From: Dyadobacter sp. UC 10
Lineage (GTDB): Bacteria > Bacteroidota > Bacteroidia > Cytophagales > Spirosomataceae
Direction of reading: 5' to 3'
DNA length: 64,000 nt
Assembly (NCBI RefSeq): GCF_008369915.1
Contig: NZ_VSRN01000001.1
Coordinates: forward strand, 3,902,501-3,966,500
Positions 17,932 to 27,660 of this stretch are shown piece by piece (the first letter of the stretch is position 1; each line of letters opens with the position of its first letter). Under the pieces are notes generated by a model. The model was not told the DNA's origin. It made no database searches and saw nothing but the letters and a program-made list of their open reading frames with translations. Made by a program: the position numbers and the translations under genes.

Positions 17932-20244
17932 ATGAAAAATTACATCACTCACGACGAATGGTGCATAATAGAAGATGGCTTCCATCCTGCATATAATGAA
18001 ATAACAGAAAGCCTGATGAGCCTTGGGAACGGCCGGATGGGCCAGCGGGGCAATTTTGAGGAACGATATACAGGTAAAACGCTACCTGGAAACTATGTGG
18101 CAGGCGTGTACTTTCCGGACAAAACAAGGGTTGGCTGGTGGAAAAACGGCTACCCGCACTATTTCGCCAAAGTACTGAATGCCTGCAACTGGATCGGGAT
18201 CGACGTTGAAATAGATGGCGAAATGCTCGATCTGCATACCTGCGAAGTGGAGGAATTCAGGCGCGTACTTGATATGCAAAAAGGAATACTCGAACGTATT
18301 GCGACGGTAAGATTGTCTGGAAACAGGCGAGTCAGGATCCATTCAAAGCGCTTTTGCAGTATGGCTGATGATGAAGCCGGGGCGATCAGTTACAGTATTG
18401 TGCCGCTCAATTTTTCTGGAAGTTTTACAGTAACACCTTATCTGGACGGCAATATCAGGAACCGGGATGCTAATTATGATGAATCGTTCTGGAATGAAGT
18501 AGCGGCTGAAAACGTGCACTTCGGGGGCTGTCTGGTGCTGGAAACGAAGGAAAATCCTTACGGGGTAGAGCAGTTTCGTGTCGCGTCGGCGATGAAATTT
18601 GAGGTGATCTTAAATGGAAAGCCCGTTGATTCTGTCCAGGAAATCAGGAAGGAAAAATATGTGGGGGCGAAGGTAGAGGCAGAAGTCAAAGAAAATGAAA
18701 TCCTCACAGTTTACAAGTACGGAGCCAATTTATCCTCCTCGAATTATGCTGCTGAAACCCTCCTAGGGGCTGCCAGGGCATATGTCCAGCGTGTTTTTGA
18801 AAAGGGCTTTGATACAATGTATGAGGAGCATCTGGCAGCCTGGGCTGAAAAGTGGGCTAAAAATGATATTACTATTGAAGGAAATCCAGCCGCCCAGCAG
18901 GGTATTCGTTTCAATATTTTTCACCTGGGGCAGACTTACACTGGCGAAGACGAGCGGCTGAATATCGGACCAAAAGGATTTACCGGTGAAAAATACGGAG
19001 GCAGCACTTACTGGGACACAGAAGCCTATTGCATTCCGTTTTATCTGGCAACAGCTGAGCAGAAAGTTGCGCGCAATCTGCTCGTGTACAGGTATAAACA
19101 TTTGCAAAAAGCGATCGAAAATGCGGAGAAGCTCGGTTTTACCGACGGAGCCGCATTATACCCGATGGTCACGATGAATGGCGAAGAGTGTCATAATGAA
19201 TGGGAAATCACCTTTGAAGAAATACACAGGAACGGAGCAATTGCCTACGCGATTTATGATTACACCCGCTACACAGGCGATGAGAGCTATCTGAGTGAGT
19301 TCGGTCTCGAAGTATTGATCGGCATTTCCCGCTTCTGGAAGCAACGTGTCAACTGGTCGGCGGAGCAGGAGAAATATGTGATGTTGGGTGTTACCGGGCC
19401 AAATGAGTACGAAAATAATGTGAGCAACAACTGGTATACCAACTACATTGCCGCCTGGACGCTGCGCTACACGCTCGAAATCATCGGAAAGCTCTGGACA
19501 GAAGATTCCAGAAAGCTCAACGAGATCATTCTTAAAACCAATTTCAAGCTGAACCAGGAAATGGCGGACTGGAAACACATTGTCGCCAATATGTATCTGC
19601 CTTTTGATGAAAAAAGGCAGGTATACTTACAGCAACAGGGGTTTCTGGACAAGGAAATACTGACAGTAGAAGACATTGCAGACCAGCGGCCGATCAATCA
19701 GCGGTGGTCCTGGGACAGGATTTTGCGATCCTGTTTTATCAAGCAGGCGGACGTTCTGCAGGGCTTGTATTTCTTTGAAGACGAATTCGATCAGGATACG
19801 ATCAGGCGTAACTTCGCATTTTATGAGCCGATGACCGTTCATGAATCTTCACTTTCTCCCTGCGTACATTCAATACTGGCGGCCGGACTTGGTTTAAAGG
19901 AAAAGGCTTATGAGATGTATGTCCGCACCGCGCGTCTGGATTTAGACGACTACAATAATGATACGGAGGATGGTCTGCATATTACATCGATGGCCGGAAC
20001 CTGGATGAGCATCGTGAAAGGTTTCGCAGGTCAGCGTGTAAAAGACGGGATCCTTGTATTGAATCCTTATATACCGGAACAATGGAAGTCCTATTCTTTC
20101 CGTCTCGGTTTCCGGGGCTGCTGGCTTAAAATATCAGTTTCGGCTCAGGGTGTGCATGTTGAGAACACTTCCGGTGCCGATTTGACGATGATTGTAAAAG
20201 GGAGAAAATTTGTCCTGAATGCGCATGCTTCACTGTTGATTTAG
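17932..20244 (+). CDS. mapA: GH65 disaccharide phosphorylase, probably maltose phosphorylase
   Basis: The 770-residue enzyme splits an alpha-glucobiose with phosphate to beta-glucose 1-phosphate and glucose. N-terminal beta-sandwich (1-270, GNGRMGQRGNFEE), linker helices, then the (alpha/alpha)6 barrel (about 320-680) with the catalytic Glu at residue 492 in GVTGPNEYENN and the substrate loop GEECHNEWE. The small C-terminal domain ends near 770. No signal peptide. Maltose specificity fits the partnership with pgmB and the GH13 gene, but kojibiose, nigerose or trehalose phosphorylases share the fold and should be considered. It follows pgmB by 29 bp. Confidence 0.9.
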   Translation: MKNYITHDEWCIIEDGFHPAYNEITESLMSLGNGRMGQRGNFEERYTGKTLPGNYVAGVYFPDKTRVGWWKNGYPHYFAKVLNACNWIGIDVEIDGEMLDLHTCEVEEFRRVLDMQKGILERIATVRLSGNRRVRIHSKRFCSMADDEAGAISYSIVPLNFSGSFTVTPYLDGNIRNRDANYDESFWNEVAAENVHFGGCLVLETKENPYGVEQFRVASAMKFEVILNGKPVDSVQEIRKEKYVGAKVEAEVKENEILTVYKYGANLSSSNYAAETLLGAARAYVQRVFEKGFDTMYEEHLAAWAEKWAKNDITIEGNPAAQQGIRFNIFHLGQTYTGEDERLNIGPKGFTGEKYGGSTYWDTEAYCIPFYLATAEQKVARNLLVYRYKHLQKAIENAEKLGFTDGAALYPMVTMNGEECHNEWEITFEEIHRNGAIAYAIYDYTRYTGDESYLSEFGLEVLIGISRFWKQRVNWSAEQEKYVMLGVTGPNEYENNVSNNWYTNYIAAWTLRYTLEIIGKLWTEDSRKLNEIILKTNFKLNQEMADWKHIVANMYLPFDEKRQVYLQQQGFLDKEILTVEDIADQRPINQRWSWDRILRSCFIKQADVLQGLYFFEDEFDQDTIRRNFAFYEPMTVHESSLSPCVHSILAAGLGLKEKAYEMYVRTARLDLDDYNNDTEDGLHITSMAGTWMSIVKGFAGQRVKDGILVLNPYIPEQWKSYSFRLGFRGCWLKISVSAQGVHVENTSGADLTMIVKGRKFVLNAHASLLI

Positions 20245-20366
20245 TCGTTTTAATATTTCTTGAAAAAATGATATAATACCGAGGATTTACCTTTCGGTTA
20301 AAGTAATAATTGTAATTCTGACGCAGAACTCGTAGGTTACGACTTTTTGAGCCATTTTATTTGACT

Positions 20367-22643
20367 ATGGTACAGAAAACCTACTTACTTGTTTTGTCAA
20401 GTATATGGCTGATGCTGACCTTGTTAAGTCTTGGGGAGGCTACTGCTCAGGAGTTTGGTGAATGTCAGAGATTGGTCAAGGATTTGCTGCCGGTTTTTAA
20501 CCGTTCGTTTGAAGAAAACAATCCTGCATTGTTAAGGGAAAAGTCATATCAACGCGGCATTCGTGAATTGCAGGCGGCTTATTCCCTATACCATAAACAT
20601 GCTTTTGAGCCGTCTGATTCGGTTCAGCAGATGAATAACGAGGCAGTGATTCTGGCTCTGCTCGGGAACTATCAAAAGGCTTTTCATATCATGGAAGACC
20701 TAGATCTGAATGATCAGGAACCCCATTTCCGCTATAACAGAGGGCTTTTTGCTTTGCTTTCCGGAAAGTATGACGCCGCACGCAATGATTTCGGTCAGGC
20801 CGCGGGCGGTACCCATGCGAACCTGAATACTATCGTAGCTTTCGGAAAGCAAAAGAAATACAGTGAAGCAGCGGATTTCGCAGCCGGAAACTCTTCGAAA
20901 AACAGCGGAGGGAAGTGGAATTATAATCTGGGAATGATCCACAAATACAGCGGACGGACGGAGGATGCAATTGAAGAAGTAACTGCGGCGATCAGGCAAA
21001 AAGATGAAATGGCTTACCGGCTGCAGCGGGGAGATATGCTCATGCGGACAGGGAATGAAAAGCGGGCTGTGAAGGATTTCGAAAAAGTGGCGCGTACGCA
21101 CCCGAAAGCGCAGATCAGATATGCGAATGCATTGCTTTCGCTCAACCAGTTTGGTGCTGCCAAAGCTGTTTTTTCTACCTATCTCGAAACGGACGACCGC
21201 ACCTTCAGAGGCGATGCTTATCTTGGCATGGCGCATTCCCATTATGGCTTAAAACAGATCAGTGAGGCGCAGCGATACTATAAGCTGGCTTCCACACTGA
21301 AAAGGGAAACACCCGCCCTGCAATCAGGTATCGCCAATACTCACCTCTCCAAGCGTGAATACCAGACAGCTTTCACACTTTTCGACAGGGTCATCAAGAA
21401 GGATTCGACGTATTTGCCTGCCTATCTCGGCCGTGCCGTTTCATATTATGGGCAGCAGAAATACGACCTGGCTTTAAAGGATTTTAAGAAGGCGGAAAAG
21501 GCGCTGGACGAGCATAACCGGTTCTTTGCCGACCTTTTTGTGACAAAAGCATTTTCGGAATATTACCTTAAAAAGACCAGCGAAGCGCAGGACGATTTTC
21601 AAAAGGCAATCAAACTAGACGCGACGAGATATGAGGCGCTGGCAGGTATGAGCGGAATCATGATCGATCAGAAACGGTATTCCGAAGCAGGTACTTTCCT
21701 GTCAAAAGCGCTTCAATACGAACAGGGTTACGATTTGATGTGGAGCAACTACGGGAACTTATTGCTGCACTTCGATATGTATAAAAAAAGCTATAACGTA
21801 TTCAAAAAGGCGGTTTCACTGAACCCTTCCAATGTCAACGCGCAAAATGGCTGGGGAGTCGTCTTGCTCGAAAACGATCAGCTCGATAAGTCGATGGCAC
21901 TTTTCGATAGCCTCGTACGGGAAAAGCCAGACCTGCCTTTTTTACATAACAACCACGGTATCGTTCAGGCTTACATAGGTAACCGGCATGATCAAAAACA
22001 CCAGGTTAATGAGGCCAATGCACGTTATGACGGAGCGTTTGAGGATTTTAAAAAAGCCATGGAAGCAGCGCCTTCTCGGAAGTTTTACAATGTAAACCAG
22101 GGGAATGTATACCGGTATCTCGAGAAATATGATGAAGCTAAACTGAGCTATCAGACTTATCAGGACAAAAGTGCGCTGAATAATACTGCGGTTATGTATG
22201 CAGGCCAGGAGCGGATCAAAGACGCCAAATATTATCTCGGCGTAGCACTGCAAATTGACTCCCTGCACCGGGTATTTCAATATAACATGACCGTACTCGC
22301 GAAGGGCAAGCAGAAGGAAATGATGCGGCTTGTCGCTTCCGCAGATGAAAACAGTCCTTTTTCAGACATCGGCATCAAGTATAGCAGGGACGGGTTCGTA
22401 ACAATCTATTTGTATGATTATGAGTATGACGTGCTCACTTTCCCCGGCAGGCATTACATGCCTTTGCCGGTTGCGGAATACAAAGAAGATTACTTCATTC
22501 CGGAATATGATTTCAAACTGATTGCTTACGGGAAGAAGAAAAACGAAGGTGAGAAGAAAAAGCGGGTGAAATACCGCAGTCAGAAAGTAAAGCTGCCTGG
22601 TTCCAGGAATAGGGCAGGCACCCGTTGTCCTGTGCTATTTTGA
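20367..22643 (+). CDS. Secreted tetratricopeptide-repeat protein
   Basis: With the ATG at 20367 (a TTG at 20361 is also in frame) the product has 758 residues and a signal peptide (LSSIWLMLTLLSLGEATAQ). Nearly the whole length to about residue 660 is TPR helix pairs, for example YNRGLFALLSGKYDAARNDF, AYLGRAVSYYGQQKYDLALK and NYGNLLLHFDMYKKSYNVF. The last 100 residues are a beta-rich segment (FVTIYLYDYEYDVLTFPGRHY) with a strongly basic tail (KKKNEGEKKKRVKYRSQK). It is probably periplasmic and binds other proteins; nothing tells which ones. It stands alone, with the receiver gene downstream convergent. Confidence 0.88.
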   Translation: MVQKTYLLVLSSIWLMLTLLSLGEATAQEFGECQRLVKDLLPVFNRSFEENNPALLREKSYQRGIRELQAAYSLYHKHAFEPSDSVQQMNNEAVILALLGNYQKAFHIMEDLDLNDQEPHFRYNRGLFALLSGKYDAARNDFGQAAGGTHANLNTIVAFGKQKKYSEAADFAAGNSSKNSGGKWNYNLGMIHKYSGRTEDAIEEVTAAIRQKDEMAYRLQRGDMLMRTGNEKRAVKDFEKVARTHPKAQIRYANALLSLNQFGAAKAVFSTYLETDDRTFRGDAYLGMAHSHYGLKQISEAQRYYKLASTLKRETPALQSGIANTHLSKREYQTAFTLFDRVIKKDSTYLPAYLGRAVSYYGQQKYDLALKDFKKAEKALDEHNRFFADLFVTKAFSEYYLKKTSEAQDDFQKAIKLDATRYEALAGMSGIMIDQKRYSEAGTFLSKALQYEQGYDLMWSNYGNLLLHFDMYKKSYNVFKKAVSLNPSNVNAQNGWGVVLLENDQLDKSMALFDSLVREKPDLPFLHNNHGIVQAYIGNRHDQKHQVNEANARYDGAFEDFKKAMEAAPSRKFYNVNQGNVYRYLEKYDEAKLSYQTYQDKSALNNTAVMYAGQERIKDAKYYLGVALQIDSLHRVFQYNMTVLAKGKQKEMMRLVASADENSPFSDIGIKYSRDGFVTIYLYDYEYDVLTFPGRHYMPLPVAEYKEDYFIPEYDFKLIAYGKKKNEGEKKKRVKYRSQKVKLPGSRNRAGTRCPVLF

Positions 22644-22761
22644 GCAAACAGGGTCAAAAATGTGGTCAGAATGAGTCTGTGAGAAAAAAATTCTACGCCT
22701 TTCCCATCGGTCATCCCCAGGTAATGTAAAATTTTCTACTATTTTATTGCTGTAGCTGCTC

Positions 22762-23145
22762 TCAGGGCCGCATTTCACCCCTGTGCTGGGCCAGGATATT
22801 TTTGATCTCTACGAAACTGATCGGTTTATCCAGAAAATAATCTGCACCATTCCGGAAAGCTTCGTCCCGCAGGTTGGTCATCGCACTCATAGTAACCACA
22901 AATACTTTCTTGTCCGAATGTATACTCCTGATTTTTTGAATCTCGCCAATGCCTTTTCCGTCGGGTAAGTTATTGTCGATGAATATCCAATCCGGTTTCA
23001 TCTGGGCAATACAGGCCATTCCTTCGTTTAAGGACGCTGCTACTTTAATAGCCGTTTCGGGTTCCCTGATATTAAGTTGTCTCACTAGAAAATTGCGCAT
23101 CAATGCTCCCAAATCCCTTTCATCTTCAATAATTACAATCTTCAT
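22762..23145 (-). CDS. Single-domain response regulator (CheY-like receiver)
   Basis: 127 residues form one receiver domain without an output domain: acidic pair ED (7-8), phospho-acceptor D in WIFIDNNLPDGKG (about residue 57), switch Thr in VVTMSAM and Lys in YFLDKPIS. Such proteins act as phospho-relay carriers or bind a partner. No kinase adjoins it, so its partner lies elsewhere. It converges with the TPR gene and diverges from the YtxH-like gene. Confidence 0.92.
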   Translation of the reverse strand: MKIVIIEDERDLGALMRNFLVRQLNIREPETAIKVAASLNEGMACIAQMKPDWIFIDNNLPDGKGIGEIQKIRSIHSDKKVFVVTMSAMTNLRDEAFRNGADYFLDKPISFVEIKNILAQHRGEMRP

Positions 23146-23506
23146 AGCGCTGTGTCGGAAATATAAATTTAGTCATCAATAGCGGAGGTGCCTGGTTTTA
23201 CAAAAACTCTGTGCATTACGATTTGGGTTACAAATGCAATAACCCTGCCATTTAAGTGCCTAAAAAAATGCTTTCCGCCAAAGCGCCTGTCGAATGAATT
23301 CAATGCTGTCTGGTCGTCGCAAAACTTGCGAAGCTTTTCCGCTATTTAGGAATTTTTATTTACATGTTGAACCAAACCAAGTGATGTTCATTAAATCGTA
23401 TCGTATTGATTTTTAATGGTTTGTGTTAATATGTTCGGAAGGGTATCATTTGGTACAGGATTTTTCCTGCCTATTGAAAATGATTGATCACGTTAAAGCC
23501 AAAGTT
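23146..23506. other. 361-bp divergent intergenic region
   Basis: Between the receiver gene and the YtxH-like gene. It holds one modest hairpin (GGGTTA at 23225-23230 with TAACCC at 23240-23245, 9-base loop) without a T-run. No exact TAnnTTTG box or sigma-54 site was found, and no RNA gene is evident. Confidence 0.6.
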
Positions 23507-23794
23507 ATGTCAGGTAATAAAGTTATTTTAGGTATCGTGTCAGCTGCTGTCGTGGGAGCAATTATCGGATTACTTGTTGCACCGGAGGATGGAGCAAAAA
23601 TGCGGAAGAAGATTAAAAGGAAAACGAACAGTCTCGCCGGAGACTTGATCGACGCTCTTGAAAAGAGCAAGCAAAGTGCTAAAGATGCTGCTGACAATCT
23701 AAAAGAGGAAGGCTCGGCGCTCAAAGACGAGGCTGTAAATAAGGCCGCAGAGTACACCGATACTGCAAAGCGGGAATTCAACGATTTTAACTAA
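23507..23794 (+). CDS. YtxH-domain small membrane protein
   Basis: I start it at the ATG at 23507 (95 residues); an in-frame ATG at 23480 would add nine residues. A Gly-rich hydrophobic helix (VILGIVSAAVVGAIIGLLVAP, residues about 5-25 with the GLLVAPEDG motif) is followed by basic and amphipathic helices with Ala/Lys/Asp heptads (LIDALEKSKQSAKDAADNL, KAAEYTDTAKREF). That is the YtxH/gas-vesicle-GvpP-like pattern of general-stress membrane proteins. The next small gene follows within 51 bp on the same strand. Role beyond stress association is unknown. Confidence 0.85.
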   Translation: MSGNKVILGIVSAAVVGAIIGLLVAPEDGAKMRKKIKRKTNSLAGDLIDALEKSKQSAKDAADNLKEEGSALKDEAVNKAAEYTDTAKREFNDFN

Positions 23795-23845
23795 AATTTG
23801 AGTGGCCGGATCCAATTGTTCCGGTCACTACTTTATCCCATCAAC

Positions 23846-24157
23846 ATGGAAACGAACATCGATCCCCCAGCGGATCAAAAGCCGAAGAGCACGGTAACAA
23901 ATACAGTTGAATACTTTAAAGAAATGCTCGCAGCAGGAGCGCCGGGTGCCGCGGGGCAGGGATTAGGAATTGGCGTAGGCGCAGTACTTGCCCGTACCGC
24001 GCTGAAACGATTACCCGCACCTCTCAACTTTGTTGTCCCCATGGTTGTAGAAAAAGTAATTTTGAAACACGGCGTCGAAGAAGGTCGGGAACTACTCCTG
24101 AAAGGTCTGAGGTGGGTCAAAAAGGCAACCGATGAAACGCCGGAAGCAGCCTCTTAA
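23846..24157 (+). CDS. Small conserved-type protein with a hydrophobic core, unknown function
   Basis: The ATG at 23846 gives 103 residues (the frame is open to 23798 without a better start). A polar N-terminus (METNIDPPADQKPKS) precedes a Gly/Ala-rich region (AAGAPGAAGQGLGIGVGAVLA) and a hydrophobic stretch (PLNFVVPMVVEKVIL), so membrane association is likely. It lies 51 bp after the YtxH-like gene and before a strong terminator, so the two small proteins probably form one transcript. I do not recognise a family. Confidence 0.72.
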   Translation: METNIDPPADQKPKSTVTNTVEYFKEMLAAGAPGAAGQGLGIGVGAVLARTALKRLPAPLNFVVPMVVEKVILKHGVEEGRELLLKGLRWVKKATDETPEAAS

Positions 24158-24180
24158 ATCACGCTGTGTCGTTTATTTCC

Positions 24181-24205
24181 AAACCCTTCGCCCGAAGGGT
24201 TTTTT
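24181..24205 (+). terminator. Rho-independent terminator
   Basis: AAACCCTTCG (24181-24190) pairs with CGAAGGGTTT (24193-24202), 2-base spacer, then TTT. It closes the YtxH-like and small-protein transcript 23 bp after the stop. Confidence 0.9.
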
Positions 24206-24705
24206 CGTTTTATCGGGAACATCTTGCGAGGGGATTTTTTACCACCTGCGTATTTACTGAGAAATCGGCAAGGCTTTTGTTAGTTACTTAATTGTCTTTT
24301 TATTCGGGTCTCTGACGGCGGATGTACAAATCGCACTGTAATAAGTTTTTTCTATCATTAAGAGGGAGCCGGTAAGTCGGAAGAAAATCGGATTTTTCGA
24401 GCGGCGATCCCTCCATACTTATGATTATCAGGCAAATATATTTGCTGCGATGCCAAGAAAATACTAAGCTTGACAGCATCTGTCTTCAAGCTTTCAGTCC
24501 GGGCCGCCACGTCGTTAAATGGGAATTGAAACCTGACGAATAGCACCGACCGTGTAGAGTGTCTCTACATTCTGAATTATAATACTCAGTCTGTGGAAAT
24601 AACTACGCAATCTTTGCGATCGTGGCTCCTACTTACCCGAAGATTGGATAAAGAATCGTAAATTTAAAGCATTAAGAGAACTACCATTTTACCCTTACTT
24701 GCTCT
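24206..24705. other. 500-bp intergenic region upstream of rpoN
   Basis: Apart from a hairpin without T-run (TGTAGAG at 24553-24559 with CTCTACA at 24563-24569) I see no gene, repeat or RNA here. A 62-codon frame on the minus strand (24358-24546) lacks any protein-like pattern. The rpoN promoter should be here, but no exact -7 box is visible; AATCTTTG near 24612 matches seven of eight positions. Confidence 0.55.
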
Positions 24706-26148
24706 ATGCAAAGACAGACGCAGACGCAAAGGCAGACCTTAAAATACTCTCCATTACAAATCCAGATGCTGAATTTGCTGCATTTGACGACGATGGAGCT
24801 TGAACAGAGAATCAAAGAAGAGTTAGAGGAAAACCCGATTTTGGAAGAGGGGAAGGAGGAGAATGCAGCAGAAGAAACTGCCGACGAGTTTCAGGATCCG
24901 GCAGATACAGGGACAGGGGAGGATAATTCCGTTCAGGATTATTATGATTGGGACGAGTTCAGGGATGACGATATACCGGATTATAAAACCTACGCAAATA
25001 ATCAGTCGGCCGACAATGAATTGTATACGCGTCCTATGGTGGAGTCGATTTCATTCCGGGACGACCTCAAACAACAGGTTCATTTTCTTAGATTGAATGA
25101 CAGGCAGCAGCTCATTGCGGATTTTGTCCTGGATTCTTTGGATGAAGATGGCTTTCTGAGACGTGATAGTGAGGTGATTGCGGATGATATTTCGTTCGCC
25201 AACAGCATGTTCATCGATACGGAGGAAGTGGATGCAATGCTTAAAATAATCCAGCAACTGGATCCCCCGGGCATTGCGGCGAATGATCTGCGTGAATGCC
25301 TGCTCATCCAGCTGAACCGTATGGAAACCCAAAATGACACGTGGAAATCGGCTTACCGGATCGTTTCAGATGCTTTCGACGAGCTGGGTTCGCGGAATTA
25401 TGACAAGATCATGCGCATTACGGGCCTTGATGAAGAATGCCTGAAAAAGGCGATTCAACTGATCACAACCCTGAACCCGAAACCTGCTTCTGGCCTGCGC
25501 AACGATTCCATTGTGAATGAAAGTATTAAGCCGGACTTCATGCTGTGGTATACCGAGGATGGCGAGATCGAAGTGCAGCTGACATGGGGAAATAGTCCTG
25601 CTCTGAAATTGAGCAAGGTATTTACCCAAATGGCCGAGCAAAAGAACGACAAGGCCACGAATCAGTTCCTGAAAAATAAAATGAACTCTGCAAAATGGTT
25701 TATCGACGCCATCAAGCAGCGGGAGAATACAATGCTTAGCACGCTAAAAGCGATTGTCAGGCTCCAATACGATTATTTCCAGTCGGGGGATGTCAAAAAG
25801 CTGCGACCGATGATCCTCAAAGATGTTGCTGAAATCATTAGTATGGACATTTCAACGGTATCCAGGGTTACTACAAACAAATATGTGCAGACACCTTTCG
25901 GGATCGTGCTGCTGAAAGACCTGTTCACGGAGGGTGTCACCAATGAAGACGGTACCGAAGTGTCTAACAGGGAAATTCAGGAAGCGATCAGGGAAATCGT
26001 TGTTGCAGAAGATAAAAGACATCCGTATAACGACCAGCAGATCACAGATATGCTTTCGGAAAAAGGATACTCGGTTGCGAGACGTACAGTAGCAAAGTAT
26101 CGCGAGCAATTGAATATACCCACGGCCAGACTGAGAGTGACTATTTAA
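24706..26148 (+). CDS. rpoN: RNA polymerase sigma-54 factor
   Basis: Sigma factor that reads -24/-12 promoters and needs an AAA+ activator. Region I is the Gln/Leu-rich N-terminus (LQIQMLNLLHLTTMELEQRI), region II is acidic (about 45-110), the core-binding domain covers about 115-280, and the DNA-binding domain ends with the RpoN box (ARRTVAKYREQLNI) and a helix-turn-helix (LKDVAEIISMDISTVSRVT). 480 residues, normal length. It is followed after 30 bp by an NtrC-type activator and then a kinase, so the sigma factor travels with an activator and sensor, an arrangement that suggests a linked signalling unit. Confidence 0.97.
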   Translation: MQRQTQTQRQTLKYSPLQIQMLNLLHLTTMELEQRIKEELEENPILEEGKEENAAEETADEFQDPADTGTGEDNSVQDYYDWDEFRDDDIPDYKTYANNQSADNELYTRPMVESISFRDDLKQQVHFLRLNDRQQLIADFVLDSLDEDGFLRRDSEVIADDISFANSMFIDTEEVDAMLKIIQQLDPPGIAANDLRECLLIQLNRMETQNDTWKSAYRIVSDAFDELGSRNYDKIMRITGLDEECLKKAIQLITTLNPKPASGLRNDSIVNESIKPDFMLWYTEDGEIEVQLTWGNSPALKLSKVFTQMAEQKNDKATNQFLKNKMNSAKWFIDAIKQRENTMLSTLKAIVRLQYDYFQSGDVKKLRPMILKDVAEIISMDISTVSRVTTNKYVQTPFGIVLLKDLFTEGVTNEDGTEVSNREIQEAIREIVVAEDKRHPYNDQQITDMLSEKGYSVARRTVAKYREQLNIPTARLRVTI

Positions 26149-26178
26149 AATCAACTATATTAAGCCCTAAAAACCTGC

Positions 26179-27639
26179 ATGAAAAAAATTGTTGTTGTTG
26201 ACGATGAGGCAGATATTTGTTTTCTGTTGAAGAGATTTTTGTCGAAGAATGATTTTATAGTAGAAACAGCACAAAACGGGAAAGATGGTCTGGCACTGAT
26301 CGAATCCATATCGCCCGATCTTGTAATGACGGACTTCCGCCTCGGCGATATCACCGGAACCGAGCTGCTTACTGCCATCAAAGCGAAACGTCCAAACGTG
26401 CCTGTGCTGATCATAACGGGCTATTCAGACATCAAAATCGCTGTAAGTGTCATGAAACTGGGCGCTTACGATTATATTACCAAGCCACTTTTTCCAGACG
26501 AAATATTGGTTACGGTGAAAAAGGCTATTGCCGATGCAGAGTCCTCTCAGAACGAAGAGCAGGAATACACCGCAGCGGCTTCCTCAGGCTCAGCATCTGA
26601 AACGAACCCCAAACCTGCCAGAAAGATGAATCCGCGGACGAAAGCGGGTTACATTATGGGTACAAGCGAAGTTTCGGATAACCTTTTCCGGCAGGTCGAC
26701 CTGGTGGCCCCTACCAATTTCAGTGTGATTATTTATGGAGAAAGCGGCTCTGGAAAAGAGGCGATCGCTCAGGAAATACATAACAGATCGCGACGGAAAG
26801 ACATGCCTTTCGTAGCAATGGATTGCGGTGCGATTTCGAAAGAATTGGCGGGTAGCGAATTGTTCGGGCACGAAAAAGGATCTTTTACAGGTGCGCTTAA
26901 TACCAAAATCGGGCATTTCGAGCTTGCAAATGGGGGTACCCTGTTTTTAGATGAAGTTTCCAATTTATCCTATGAAATCCAGGTTGCACTTTTGCGGGTA
27001 GTACAGGAGCGCAAAATGCGACGGATCGGTGGTTCTAAGGAGATTGAGCTGGATGTCCGGATCATCGTTGCCAGTAACGAGCGACTGCTGGAATCGGCTA
27101 AAACCGGTAAGTTCAGGGAAGATCTTTATTACCGTTTCAACGAGTTTACGATCGAAGTGCCGGCCTTACGGAACAGAAAAGACGACCTGATGTTGTTCGC
27201 GAATGCATTTCTGGAAACAACCAATGCCGAACTGAGCAAGAATGTGAGTGGTTTTTCTGAGGAAGTAAAAAGCGATTTCCTTAACTATTCGTGGCCAGGT
27301 AACCTTCGGGAGATGAAAAATGTGATCAAAAGAGCAACATTACTTTCTGACGGAGATCTGATCGAGGAAAAGTCACTGCCTTTTGAAATCGTAAATTACC
27401 GTAAGCTGAAAGATCTCGATGAAGAACCAGCCGCAATTGCACCCGCCATTTCCGGAATTGCAGAGAATGTGGACGCAGACGAGTCGAAGCCCAGTCTGAA
27501 AACGGTAGCCAACGAAGCTGAATATGACATGATCATGCAGGTTCTGCGCGATGTTAATTTCAATAAAAGTAAAGCGGCCCGTTTGCTGAATATTGACAGA
27601 AAGACGCTTTATAATAAGATGAAGCAGTTTGATATTTAG
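26179..27639 (+). CDS. NtrC-type sigma-54-dependent response regulator
   Basis: Receiver (1-120, acidic DDE at 8-10, phospho-acceptor D52 in MTDFRLG, Lys in YITKPLF), a polar linker (130-160), AAA+ domain with Walker A GESGSGKE (about 187-194) and the sigma-54 contact loop GSFTGA, a Ser in place of the usual Ala at its second position, Walker B LFLDEV, and a C-terminal Fis-type helix-turn-helix (FNKSKAARLLNIDRKTLYNK). Spaced 30 bp from rpoN and 21 bp from the kinase. It activates transcription from -24/-12 promoters upon phosphorylation, very likely by the next gene. Targets unknown. Confidence 0.95.
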   Translation: MKKIVVVDDEADICFLLKRFLSKNDFIVETAQNGKDGLALIESISPDLVMTDFRLGDITGTELLTAIKAKRPNVPVLIITGYSDIKIAVSVMKLGAYDYITKPLFPDEILVTVKKAIADAESSQNEEQEYTAAASSGSASETNPKPARKMNPRTKAGYIMGTSEVSDNLFRQVDLVAPTNFSVIIYGESGSGKEAIAQEIHNRSRRKDMPFVAMDCGAISKELAGSELFGHEKGSFTGALNTKIGHFELANGGTLFLDEVSNLSYEIQVALLRVVQERKMRRIGGSKEIELDVRIIVASNERLLESAKTGKFREDLYYRFNEFTIEVPALRNRKDDLMLFANAFLETTNAELSKNVSGFSEEVKSDFLNYSWPGNLREMKNVIKRATLLSDGDLIEEKSLPFEIVNYRKLKDLDEEPAAIAPAISGIAENVDADESKPSLKTVANEAEYDMIMQVLRDVNFNKSKAARLLNIDRKTLYNKMKQFDI

Positions 27640-27660
27640 TGGGGTAAAGGACGATGCAGG

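Noticed and set aside
24358-24546. A 62-codon minus-strand frame before rpoN
   Set aside because: No signal peptide, membrane segment or recognisable pattern, and nothing near to support expression.
24553-24569. Hairpin TGTAGAG/CTCTACA as a terminator
   Set aside because: No T-run on either side and no gene ending nearby; kept only as a note in the intergenic description.
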